NCBI RefSeq assembly: GCF_900314695.1
Contig: NZ_OMWD01000017.1
Coordinates: 1-47,130 of the forward strand
Origin: an uncultured Methanobrevibacter sp.
GTDB lineage: Archaea; Methanobacteriota; Methanobacteria; Methanobacteriales; Methanobacteriaceae
Direction of reading: 5' to 3'
Length of the DNA: 47,130 bases
Every line of letters starts with the position of its first letter. The stretch's first letter is position 1. Positions 1 through 6,945 of the stretch are shown piece after piece. The notes under the pieces were generated by a model that searched no databases, was not told the origin of the DNA, and saw only the letters and a list, made by a program, of their open reading frames with translations. A program made the position numbers and the translations under genes.

Positions 1-27
1 TCTGGAGCAGGGGGGATAGCACGGTAA
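1..27 (+). CDS. Possible last codons of tnpB (partial, 5' end missing)
   Basis: Frame 1 reads SGAGGIAR and then TAA at 25-27, directly in front of the right-end hairpins where a tnpB stop codon would be expected. Only eight residues are visible, so the identity comes from position and not from the peptide. Confidence 0.3.
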   Translation, partial: SGAGGIAR

Positions 28-100
28 TCCTACTCTCGTGGGAGAGTATCAGCCCGTGAAGTAAGAATCCTCGACTTCTCCAAAGTCGAGGTAGTTCAAT
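1..100 (+). mobile_element. Right end of an IS200/IS605-family (TnpB-type) element
   Basis: A hairpin with stem CCTCGACTT (69-77) and AAGTCGAGG (83-91), loop of 5 nt, is followed at once by TAGTTCAA. A strong hairpin just inside a TCAA tetranucleotide is how right ends of IS608-like elements are organised, so the element boundary is placed near 98-99. A second hairpin, TACTCTC (31-37) / GAGAGTA (42-48) with loop GTGG, lies upstream. The rest of the element lies outside the window. Orientation is +, the same as the tnpB fragment at the other edge. Identification is by structure and remembered family architecture, not by a search. Confidence 0.72.
1..100 (+). ncRNA. Candidate 3' portion of a TnpB guide RNA (omegaRNA/reRNA)
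   Basis: In IS200/IS605 elements the guide RNA covers the 3' end of tnpB through the right end, and the guide is taken from the flanking DNA. Here two hairpins (31-48 and 69-91) lie in that interval, plus a possible short pairing between GGAT at about 14-17 and ATCC at 27-30. If active, the guide would start near position 99. Whether an RNA is made cannot be seen, and the 5' part is outside the window. Confidence 0.35.
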
Positions 101-298
101 ATGGAATTTAAGTCATTACAGGTGAAATATTTTCTATATAGATGGTTAATTTGCATATCTCTTCAAAAAAACGGAAATAAACTTTCTACAATTCTTCTTC
201 AAAAACGAAATCATTTGAACATAATCCCTACAACAAGACAAAAATTAGTATAATTTAAATAATAATAATATAAATAAAAATATAGATGTGAATTTATT

Positions 299-367
299 GA
301 AACAAAAGAAATAGCAATTATTGTAATTGTAGTAATTATAATTTTAGCAATTGTTGGATTCTTATAA
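299..367 (+). pseudogene. Remnant of an N-terminal membrane anchor
   Basis: This open stretch encodes about 22 residues (ETKEIAIIVIVVIIILAIVG and two more), ends at TAA 365-367, and has no start codon in frame. It closely resembles the start of the anchored Ig-like protein at 32075-32470, which begins MDTKK followed by an Ile/Val-rich membrane segment. It is probably the stub of a lost secreted-protein gene. A chance AT-rich hydrophobic stretch is the alternative. Confidence 0.25.
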
Positions 368-368
368 A

Positions 369-725
369 ATGAAAATAAGAAAAGACGTTATTATATTAAT
401 TAGCTGCGTAATATTATACTTTGCCAATCAATATTACTTCAAATCATTGGGGGTTTTATTCTTCAATGACCATTTTAATGATTTGATAGCAGTGCCTTTG
501 TATTTTGCAGCGATTAATGTAATACTGTATTATACTTTAGAAAAAGAGGTCAACTCTTTTAAGATATTATTTTTAATGACCATAGTCCTGTCATTTTTAG
601 GTGAGTATGTTTCACTGTATACTAGAAAAGGAAGCGTATTTGACTATTGGGACGTATTATGTTACTTTATAGGGCTCGTAGTGTATTACATAATTAAAAA
701 CTATCCAAAAAAAGTTTCAGACTGA
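369..725 (+). CDS. Small integral membrane protein, function unknown
   Basis: 118 residues from ATG 369; an ATG-less longer reading starts at 351. There are about four hydrophobic segments, at roughly 6-24, 36-53, 62-80 and 94-110, separated by short charged loops, and a lysine-rich C-terminus. The loop with DYWDVLCYFIG resembles the conserved loop of VanZ-like or related small membrane families, but this is only an impression. No Shine-Dalgarno sequence is visible before ATG 369. The gene converges on the DUF4013 gene, and the two share a terminator hairpin at 724-747. It lies next to an insertion-sequence end, so it may be accessory. Confidence 0.6.
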   Translation: MKIRKDVIILISCVILYFANQYYFKSLGVLFFNDHFNDLIAVPLYFAAINVILYYTLEKEVNSFKILFLMTIVLSFLGEYVSLYTRKGSVFDYWDVLCYFIGLVVYYIIKNYPKKVSD

Positions 726-747
726 AAAGTGATTCAAAGCACTTTTC
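724..747. terminator. Bidirectional terminator hairpin between convergent genes
   Basis: GAAAAGTG (724-731) pairs with CACTTTTC (740-747) over an 8-nt loop, exactly between the stop codons of the genes ending at 725 and 748. The position suggests a shared 3' end signal. Confidence 0.5.
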
Positions 748-1545
748 CTATTTAATCCTACCATACTCATGGTATTCAATATTCCTGAAATTTCCCAAAT
801 CATCATCGTAGCTTTTGGCAATATTTGAATACAGCAGTCCAAGGGAATAATTAGCAATGCTTTCAAGTATTGGAATAACAACAACCACATAAATCAAAAA
901 GCCCACATAAGGAATCGCCATTACAAATGATGAAACGAAACCAGCCACAACAAGCAATATAAGCATTACTATTGCCCATTTGATTATGGTAAATATTCCT
1001 ATTCTTCTAATGTCACCCACCACCTTATTGATCTTTAAGGCTTCAGGCAAACTGTTGAAGTAAGCCAATCTTGCTTTTGCAAAGAACAATAAAAATTCAA
1101 AGACAAGATATATGAGAATAATAAGCAGTAGCGCAAAGTTAAGATTTAGAAAAAACTCTATTATTCTATAGTTAAAAATCAGATCTCTGCTTGAAGAGCT
1201 CAATAGCTTAAAAGCAATGAGAAATACCGCAGCCGGAACAATCATGTAGACCATTCTTAAAAATATCACCCTGATGGAATCATAGATATTATTAACCAGA
1301 TTGAAGGACGGAAGCAATGCTGATTGAGTTGAACCCATTCTAACAATAGACAGGAAATATCCCGGCACAAACAATACAAACAGGAAAAATGCAATCACAC
1401 CGATGGCTACAACATAATCATTATTAATCATCAGGCCAATTGGAATGATGGCAATCAGAATGAAAAACAGACAGATTACCAGCATTTTTTTAATGCTTCT
1501 GAATGGATATTTGAATGAATACGAAACTATTTTTGACAAATCCAT
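748..1545 (-). CDS. DUF4013 family membrane protein
   Basis: 265 residues starting MDLSKIVSYSFKYPF, the usual opening of DUF4013 proteins, which are common in Methanobacteriales. A short amphipathic N-terminus is followed by six or so hydrophobic segments at roughly 20-40, 44-66, 93-115, 130-155, 185-210 and 213-240. These include Gly/Val-rich helices with the VVVVIPILESIANY type end. The C-terminus is charged and cytoplasmic. Members often occur in several copies per genome and may act in membrane organisation or transport, but no biochemical role is known to me. The gene stands alone, divergent from the secreted protein at 1768. Confidence 0.8.
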   Translation of the reverse strand: MDLSKIVSYSFKYPFRSIKKMLVICLFFILIAIIPIGLMINNDYVVAIGVIAFFLFVLFVPGYFLSIVRMGSTQSALLPSFNLVNNIYDSIRVIFLRMVYMIVPAAVFLIAFKLLSSSSRDLIFNYRIIEFFLNLNFALLLIILIYLVFEFLLFFAKARLAYFNSLPEALKINKVVGDIRRIGIFTIIKWAIVMLILLVVAGFVSSFVMAIPYVGFLIYVVVVIPILESIANYSLGLLYSNIAKSYDDDLGNFRNIEYHEYGRIK

Positions 1546-1685
1546 AATAAAACTCCCTAATTATAATACTGTATTTGTTAACATCAACTTAAAAAGATTC
1601 GTAAATTCAACCAGTAAGTCACCACCTTGACTGTGTATTTTTTGCCTTTTTTGATAACATTCAGTTCAAAGGAAAAAATCTGACA

Positions 1686-1698
1686 AAATATATAAATA
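1686..1698 (+). promoter_or_regulatory. TATA box for the gene at 1768
   Basis: The AAATATATAAATA stretch matches an archaeal box A. Initiation would be expected near 1718, giving a leader of about 50 nt that contains an AAGAGG-type ribosome binding site just before ATG 1768. Confidence 0.4.
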
Positions 1699-1767
1699 AT
1701 CATAGAACTAAACTATTAAATGTACATCAAAATAATTTTTTGGTACATAACATTAAAGAGGAAAAAA

Positions 1768-2253
1768 ATGAATTTCAAAAAAATATTGATTGCACTGATT
1801 CTTTCATCTATTCTGATTGGCTGTGTTGGCGCCGCAAGCATACAGGAATACAAAATTGATGCTCCCGTTAAGGAAATATTCGGCAGCGACGACTATGTGA
1901 TATATGCCAATTTCCATGGCGATGGTGGAATTGGAATCTATAAATGCATTGACAAGCAGGAAGACAACAAAACCGTCGATGAGGACTCTCTTGACAACCT
2001 GATTTATGATGACGGGGACGAATACATAACCCAGGACAAGGACATGAAAATCAGCGTAAATCCAGACCATAGTGCAAACTTCACAGACAAACTTCACAAA
2101 ACCCATGGAATTTCAGAAGTCATAAACGATAGCGGAGAAAAGCATGTTGTGGTTTTCTGGGCAAAATCTTCAGGCGAAACAAACATGACCCAACTGAAGA
2201 CAGTCCAAGATAAGTTCAACGAAATCAACAATGTTACTCCAATAGCATTCTAG
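1768..2253 (+). CDS. Secreted or lipid-anchored protein, function unknown
   Basis: 161 residues. ATG 1768 is chosen over the upstream ATG at 1720 because it follows AAAGAGGAAAA and begins a proper signal peptide: MNFKK, then a hydrophobic core ending LIGCVGAAS. The Cys at about residue 19 could be lipidated, or cleavage could follow the AxA-like motif. The mature part is acidic, with DDYVIYANFHGDGG and a central Asp-rich loop, and ends in an amphipathic helix. Two or three NxT/S sequons are present, consistent with surface exposure. I do not recognise the family; small exported proteins of this type are frequent in gut methanogens. Confidence 0.65.
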   Translation: MNFKKILIALILSSILIGCVGAASIQEYKIDAPVKEIFGSDDYVIYANFHGDGGIGIYKCIDKQEDNKTVDEDSLDNLIYDDGDEYITQDKDMKISVNPDHSANFTDKLHKTHGISEVINDSGEKHVVVFWAKSSGETNMTQLKTVQDKFNEINNVTPIAF

Positions 2254-2424
2254 ATTTCCGGATATTGAGTGAATAACATTCTTCCATCCTATTTTTAATA
2301 CTTGAAAAAAGCAAGTTCATCACCAAATTTTCAGAAACGAAGAAAATGATTAATTTCCAGTATTCTTTTTTTTGACAACAATTATTAATATAAAAAATAT
2401 AATATATCAAACAGGAGTTTAAAG

Positions 2425-2862
2425 ATGAAATTGTGGAATCCGATAGCTTTTTTCATAAGCCTTATAATGAGTATGGTAATGCCGTTGATTTTTGCAATCC
2501 CCAGGGGAATGCCTGTTGAAATATGCTTTTTGATGTGGCCGATTCGTTGGGTTGTAGCTTATTTTATGGTGAATTTGATTGTTCATCCGCTATCCCTTAA
2601 ATTAGCAGGCAAAGTCTTTGGCTTTAAACTAGGCATGAAAACAGGTTTGTGGAACCCATTTGCATTTTTCATAAGTCTTATTATGAGTTTCATAATGCCA
2701 TTGATATTTGGAGTTCCTAATGGACAATTGCCTGTAGATGTGCTCGTTTATCAATGGCCGGTTAGATGGATTGTAGCTTACTTCATCGTAAATATTATTG
2801 TGAATCCTTTGGCATTCAAATTGGCCGGAAAGGTATTCGGATTCAATCCAATGAATAACTAG
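2425..2862 (+). CDS. DUF2798-like membrane protein, internally duplicated
   Basis: 145 residues with a clear AGGAG ribosome binding site before ATG 2425. The protein is two copies of one unit of about 70 residues. Each has a helix starting LWNP(I/F)AFFISLIMS, an extracellular loop with a Pro-Gly/Asn turn, WP(I/V)RW(I/V)VAYF, and the ending (L/F)KLAGKVFGF. The unit has the two-helix pattern of DUF2798, where single units are usual. The four helices may form a pseudo-dimer. Role unknown. It converges on the K+ channel gene with 13 bases between them. Confidence 0.72.
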   Translation: MKLWNPIAFFISLIMSMVMPLIFAIPRGMPVEICFLMWPIRWVVAYFMVNLIVHPLSLKLAGKVFGFKLGMKTGLWNPFAFFISLIMSFIMPLIFGVPNGQLPVDVLVYQWPVRWIVAYFIVNIIVNPLAFKLAGKVFGFNPMNN

Positions 2863-2875
2863 ATAAAAAAATAAT

Positions 2876-3586
2876 TCATTCCCTTTTCAGCTCATCAATT
2901 TTTTCGTTGAGCCTTTCAATTTCGGAGGTGAGATTTTCAATTTTTTGATTCACATCATCCCGATTGTCCTTATTGATTTTTGAAATATACAATGATGAAA
3001 TTACAGCAGTGAATGAAGCGAAAACCAAAATACCACCAATCATTGCAATCATTCCAACGATTCGCCCTGAAAGTGTTGATGGAACGACATCCCCATATCC
3101 TGTACTGGTTATGGAAACGATGACATACCACAAGGCCGTATGTATATCATGGATATCAGGATCAACAAGGCGGATGGATATTGTCAAAATGAAAGTGAAA
3201 ATGATTGCCACTAAGATTATCTTATCCAGATAGGTATGTTTCAAAAAGTCGGAAATGGTTTTTTCACTATCCCTTGCAAGAACAAACAGCTTAATCAACT
3301 GGATAAGTTTCACTAATCTTAATGCTCTAAGGAATACGAAATTGATAGGTAACATTCCCAGGATACTTAATGAATTTTCAATCAGGTACTGCTTTTTATC
3401 TTCGGATTTCAAATAGCTGTAGATGAATTCTATCCACAGGACTGCGCATAAAATTATATCAAAAGCGAAAACCGTATCTCTGAATGTTGAAGAAACGGGA
3501 CGCAAAGCTACATAAAACAACAGCAAAATATCCAAAAATGTTGCAAAAATTAATATCAGGTATATTCTTTGTTTAGACTTTTCCAT
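2876..3586 (-). CDS. Voltage-gated-like potassium channel
   Basis: 236 residues with the six-helix architecture of Kv/KvAP-like channels. Helices S1-S3 lie at about 8-28, 38-58 and 70-85. A compact S4 at 86-104 has arginines and lysines spaced every three residues. S5 is at 122-142, the pore helix at 150-161, the selectivity filter TGYGD at 162-166, and S6 at 172-196. The C-terminal 35 residues form a heptad-rich charged helix, probably a tetramerising coiled coil. The protein should conduct K+ across the cytoplasmic membrane. No RCK/TrkA-N domain is fused. S4 carries fewer charges than animal channels, so strong voltage gating is uncertain. Confidence 0.88.
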   Translation of the reverse strand: MEKSKQRIYLILIFATFLDILLLFYVALRPVSSTFRDTVFAFDIILCAVLWIEFIYSYLKSEDKKQYLIENSLSILGMLPINFVFLRALRLVKLIQLIKLFVLARDSEKTISDFLKHTYLDKIILVAIIFTFILTISIRLVDPDIHDIHTALWYVIVSITSTGYGDVVPSTLSGRIVGMIAMIGGILVFASFTAVISSLYISKINKDNRDDVNQKIENLTSEIERLNEKIDELKRE

Positions 3587-3763
3587 TATTTATTTATTTG
3601 AATCCATCAATATTTAAAATTTTAATCTTCGGAGAAACAATCATTCATTAGCCAACGGACCCCACAATATCTGTATGATGAAGTTCAAGATGGTCAAAAA
3701 TCACATTAACATTCTTTTTTTAAAAAATAAGCAATAAAATAACTTGTTTTAATAAAATAACTG

Positions 3764-3800
3764 TGTAAGTAACCACTTACATTCGAAAAGCTTTATATAT
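3764..3800 (+). promoter_or_regulatory. Palindrome plus TATA box directing rightward transcription
   Basis: TGTAAGT (3764-3770) and ACTTACA (3775-3781) form a perfect inverted repeat over a 4-nt spacer. Ten bases on is a strong archaeal box A, CTTTATATAT (3791-3800). Transcription should start near 3821, exactly where a run of three hairpins begins. No protein-coding gene on this strand follows. The palindrome upstream of the TATA box looks like a regulator site. Confidence 0.45.
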
Positions 3801-3820
3801 GTATTAATTCATACTATAAT

Positions 3821-3950
3821 TATCTAAAATTGAGTATTTTTAGATAAATCAAATCCGTCTTCGATGGATTTGAAACTGTAATGAGTTGGCTAACTTCATT
3901 CTTATACAAAAAAATGAAAATGTTTTGCCATTATTAACCAACTCATTACA
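3821..3950 (+). ncRNA. Candidate structured small RNA, antisense to the Cas2-like gene
   Basis: Three consecutive stem-loops follow the promoter at 3764-3800: TATCTAAAA (3821-3829) / TTTTAGATA (3838-3846); a 10-bp stem with 3-nt loop (3850-3859 / 3863-3872, one G-U pair); and a perfect 13-bp stem TGTAATGAGTTGG (3877-3889) / CCAACTCATTACA (3938-3950) closing a 48-nt loop. The first hairpin starts where transcription should. The last two lie opposite the 3' third of the Cas2-like gene. The hairpins could instead be decayed mobile-element ends. Confidence 0.35.
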
Positions 3951-4118
3951 AAAACCCCCCACATCGATGTTTTTCACGAGTGTTTCGCGTTCATTATTAT
4001 TCAATTCTCCCCAATATAATGAACTTTGAATCTTTCTAAGTCCATAATGCTGAAGCATATTTTCAATATATTCCTGATTGATTTTGAATTTGCAATCATA
4101 AGTGACTATCGTATACAT
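3849..4118 (-). CDS. Solitary Cas2-like protein, possibly degraded at its C-terminus
   Basis: 89 residues, a normal length for Cas2. The opening MYTIVTYDCK fits the first beta strand, with the catalytic-type Asp at position 8 (Cas2 nucleases need this Asp). After a helix comes YGLRKIQSSLYWGEL, the characteristic second and third strands of Cas2. The C-terminal 30 residues do not look like the usual final strand and helix, and they are encoded by a palindromic stretch (3850-3950), so the gene may be truncated or fused to repeat DNA. No cas1, other cas genes or CRISPR array are present in the window. VapD-type ribonucleases share this fold and are the alternative. Confidence 0.5.
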   Translation of the reverse strand: MYTIVTYDCKFKINQEYIENMLQHYGLRKIQSSLYWGELNNNERETLVKNIDVGGFCNELVNNGKTFSFFCIRMKLANSLQFQIHRRRI

Positions 4119-4139
4119 GAATTAACTTATATTAATTCA
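4118..4139. promoter_or_regulatory. Inverted repeat at the start of the Cas2-like gene
   Basis: TGAATTAA (4118-4125) and TTAATTCA (4132-4139) are perfect inverted copies over 6 nt, overlapping the start codon of the leftward Cas2-like gene. It could be an operator; in such AT-rich DNA chance is also possible. Confidence 0.25.
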
Positions 4140-4301
4140 ACTTTAATATTATTGTTTTTAGAAATAGTTAACTTCATATTTTACGTTTAAATGAAAACAA
4201 TTTTAAAAGGCCACAACAATTAAACAAAGATAATACAATTCGAATAAGTTTAAATAAGATGAATACAATTGAAATTAGTAATTATTAATGAATTACATTA
4301 A

Positions 4302-4595
4302 ACAAAAGTAGAAATTAGAGGAAAAACCATATTTTTGAGATAAACTAAGATAGCTCCTAAAGAATTATTCGATGAATGGGTTGAGTTGGTTACAATTTGT
4401 AACCAACTGAAATTACCATTCCGTAAAATTGAAAATCCTGAAGGTTTTTATGAAAGTAAAAACGTTGCTATTGATGGGAGAACTATTGCAGGCAATGCTC
4501 GAAGGGAATTTGAATCAAGGACAGGAAAGAAAGTAGTCAGCAGCAAAAATTCTAAATATCCAAAATTGTTGGATGAAAAATTTTTGTTTAAATAA
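4302..4595 (+). pseudogene. Broken BRO/antirepressor-like gene (C-terminal remnant)
   Basis: The frame from 4302 reads TKVEIRGKTIFLR, stops at TAA 4341-4343, then continues open as TKIAPKELFDEWVELVTICN to TAA at 4593-4595. No start codon is available for the second part except a TTG at 4386 with no ribosome binding site. The C-terminal sequence, with NARREFESRTGKKVVSSKN, resembles the tail of phage-type BRO/antirepressor or DNA-damage-inducible proteins as I remember them. The N-terminal DNA-binding domain is missing. It is best read as a phage or plasmid relic in the same patch as the Cas2-like gene. The family call is tentative. Confidence 0.45.
4384..4408. repeat. 25-bp palindrome inside the broken BRO-like gene
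   Basis: AGTTGGTTACA (4384-4394) and TGTAACCAACT (4398-4408) are perfect inverted copies around ATT. The core AGTTGGTTA is also found in the arms of the 13-bp inverted repeat at 3877-3950. Confidence 0.5.
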
Positions 4596-4658
4596 TAATT
4601 ATATAATTTCCAAGTTACAATAACATTAGAAAATTTTTGCCAATATCTATGTTTTTTT

Positions 4659-4740
4659 AAAATACTAATCTTTATAAATAACTGGTATGTTAGAAAATAC
4701 TAGTCTTTATAAATAACTAGTATGTTAGAAAGTACTAGTC
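4659..4740. repeat. 35-bp tandem repeats with embedded TATA-like motifs
   Basis: Two 35-bp units (4659-4693 and 4694-4728) differ at only two positions, and a third unit begins at 4729 and breaks off after about 12 bases. Each full unit contains CTTTATAAATAACT, a good archaeal box A, and the second ends in a palindromic ACTAGT. GGTATGTT at 4684 is matched in reverse by AACATACC ending at 4754. The remaining sequence from 4596 to 4929 is AT-rich with no gene visible. Tandem units without spacers rule out a CRISPR array. Confidence 0.75.
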
Positions 4741-4929
4741 TAACTAAACATACCTAAGTTATAGAGAATAACAACTAATTATCAGTTAAATTTAATATAA
4801 TTAAATTATTTTAAGTGTTATTAGAATATTTAAAAATTTAAATATTATATGGTGCATTAATTTTTTGAATAGCTCAGCCTCAAAGAATCAAACTAATTAT
4901 TAAACTGGACTGTTTTAAAAAAATAAGCG

Positions 4930-4949
4930 ATAGGGATTTTAAACCCTAT
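4930..4949. terminator. Hairpin at the 3' end of the GT39 gene
   Basis: ATAGGG (4930-4935) pairs with CCCTAT (4944-4949), with further A/T pairing inside, 11 bases after the stop codon of the leftward gene ending at 4961. Confidence 0.35.
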
Positions 4950-4960
4950 TTCTGACAATA

Positions 4961-6448
4961 TTATTCGTTTGTCGAAACTGAAGTCATATTGCTTGTTTTT
5001 GCCTTTGAAATTGTCACACCTGCCCAGGCGTCAATCTTTTCAGTAGGTGTTTTAATAACAGGATCGCTCCAGCTTATGATGTAGATGTTCTTGCCAGTGT
5101 TGTTTGCAATCAGCTTTTCGATATCCCTGGTGTTGAACGTATTGAAGTCATAGAACTTATGGAGCTGAGTCATATTCTCACCGAATACATGGTCGACATT
5201 CATGCAATATGTATCAGTCTGATTAGTATAGCTCAAAAAGTACATTATCATATTCTGGTTATTTATTATAAGCATGGAATTCGGGTCGTTTGTTATGTTT
5301 TCCAGAATCTCCTTTTGGTGGACTCCGCTATTATAGAAATAATCATTGGTTGAAATTGTTGTTGTGATTCCGATTAAAAGAAGCAATGCTATAAGTGCTG
5401 CTGAAATCATAAACAATTCTTTGCTTTTAATCTTTGAAAAGATGATTGATATTGTAAGCCACATTACGGCTGCTGCCGGAAGCAGGTACCTCGGCATCAG
5501 TATAGGCTTGAACACGATTGAAAAAATAACTGCCAAAAGGATTGTTCCTATATACACTCTAGCTCCGCTTAAAATCAAAAATCGTTCTTTTTCACCAGCA
5601 TCCTTGGATTCCTTTTTGTATATGCGTAAAAGCACTATCAAAACTGCAATTGCAATCAGACAGATTATCGCATCATCTGAATATGCAATGTATCCCAGTG
5701 CCTTGATTAATAAATCGGGGTTGACCTGACGAATCCAGTAGGCTGCATGAACCTGTGTCATTTGCCTTATGAGTGGAGGTATCCATGGAAGGTAGAGTAT
5801 TGCAGCTCCGGCAACTGACATCACCCATATTTTGAGTTTATCCTTTTCAAATTTGATTATGTAAAAAAGCAGTAAAATATACATGCATACAACGCTTAAT
5901 GCCGCAAAGTAATGTGTATATGCGCACAGCACTGAAAATATGGTCAGTATGATCCATGATTTAATGTCATTGCTTTTGATAATTTCTGTAAATGATATGA
6001 ATGCGACAATTATAAAAAGAATTGCCCAGCCGTACATCCTTGCAATGAGAAAGTGTGCGAAAAATTCACTCATTACCGCCAGTGAAAATGCAAAGAGTCC
6101 CGCAGTCAAAAGGCCATAGTCCTTTCTGATTTTAGTTGCTGAAATGACTAGAATCAGAATATATGGTATTATTGAAAGGATTCTTAATGCATGGAGGGAA
6201 TCCATTCCAATTGCAGCAGCTATATCCACTGCAATCTTTCCCAAAATGTAGTACAGTGGCGGGTGGACATCCCAACTGGTAATGTTTATTATATCTCCCA
6301 TCGGAAGTGTTAAGACACTCAGTGTAAAGTATTCATCAACATGCATAATGTAATGGTTAAGGGGTGTCAGAAACATGTACCCCAGCATTATTACACTCAA
6401 TGCGAAAAAAATCATTCCAAAAATATCTCTCTTGCTGGTGATTTCCAT
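4961..6448 (-). CDS. GT39/PMT-like membrane glycosyltransferase
   Basis: 495 residues. Eleven or so hydrophobic helices are followed by a soluble C-terminal portion from about 370. The first luminal loop carries the acidic pair DE (38-39), and the next conserved motif is DVHPPLYY at 60-67. This is the signature layout of the PMT_2/ArnT superfamily, which moves a sugar from a polyprenyl-phosphate carrier to an acceptor on the outer face of the membrane. The substrate cannot be told. A paralogue with the same motifs lies at 16398-17891. The gene stands alone between the BRO-relic patch and the recombinase. No clear ribosome binding site precedes ATG 6448. Confidence 0.85.
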   Translation of the reverse strand: MEITSKRDIFGMIFFALSVIMLGYMFLTPLNHYIMHVDEYFTLSVLTLPMGDIINITSWDVHPPLYYILGKIAVDIAAAIGMDSLHALRILSIIPYILILVISATKIRKDYGLLTAGLFAFSLAVMSEFFAHFLIARMYGWAILFIIVAFISFTEIIKSNDIKSWIILTIFSVLCAYTHYFAALSVVCMYILLLFYIIKFEKDKLKIWVMSVAGAAILYLPWIPPLIRQMTQVHAAYWIRQVNPDLLIKALGYIAYSDDAIICLIAIAVLIVLLRIYKKESKDAGEKERFLILSGARVYIGTILLAVIFSIVFKPILMPRYLLPAAAVMWLTISIIFSKIKSKELFMISAALIALLLLIGITTTISTNDYFYNSGVHQKEILENITNDPNSMLIINNQNMIMYFLSYTNQTDTYCMNVDHVFGENMTQLHKFYDFNTFNTRDIEKLIANNTGKNIYIISWSDPVIKTPTEKIDAWAGVTISKAKTSNMTSVSTNE

Positions 6449-6945
6449 ATAGTTATTTTTGGAATTAAATGCTATTAATAGTTATTATTTTTCAAATCAA
6501 TTTAAAAACCAGTTTTTAAAGTAATTTGGAATTATTATAAGTCACAATTGTTTAAGTATAAATAATTAAAAAATAATTTTTGACAAAAACATTTACTGGA
6601 AAAAAATTTTGGATTAGATTTTATTCCAAATTTTTTTCATTACTTTTTCTATTTTTAAATTTATAATTAATCTAAAAAAATTTTTATTACTTTTTGATTA
6701 AATTAGTATTACAAATACAAAAATTGTAGAAATCACCATTTTGAGACCACTTGATGTATATGTATTACTTCACTTACAACATTTCCCTAGAAACTCCCAA
6801 ATTATCCAAATTTAATATATAAAGAGAACGTATATTTTATGTAATAATATACAGTAAAAATGAAAAGATACGAAGTCTTTATATACTCAAAAAATCAATA
6901 GTATAACCAAGGGTTAGGTATAAAAATTTAGGAGGCAAAAAGCTT
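6449..6945 (+). promoter_or_regulatory. Intergenic region with the recombinase promoter
   Basis: 497 bases of AT-rich DNA. Near its right end, GTATATT (6830-6836) and AATATAC (6846-6852) form an inverted repeat over 9 nt. CTTTATATAC (6877-6886) is a good box A, predicting a start near 6910. A strong AGGAGG ribosome binding site follows at 6930-6935. A small AACC/GGTT inverted repeat sits at about 6905-6915. The left part, 6449-6780, shows only homopolymeric A/T runs and no tRNA or att-like repeat that I can recognise. Confidence 0.5.

Noticed and set aside
1804..2106. A 100-codon frame opposite the secreted protein at 1768
   Set aside because: It is the mirror of a gene with signal peptide, ribosome binding site and TATA box, and resembles no protein.
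4659..4740. CRISPR array
   Set aside because: The 35-bp units follow each other without spacers, and only two are complete.
6449..6945. A tRNA gene serving as the recombinase attachment site
   Set aside because: No cloverleaf-like G/C-rich stretch or 3' tRNA end is visible on either strand here or in 8029-8160.
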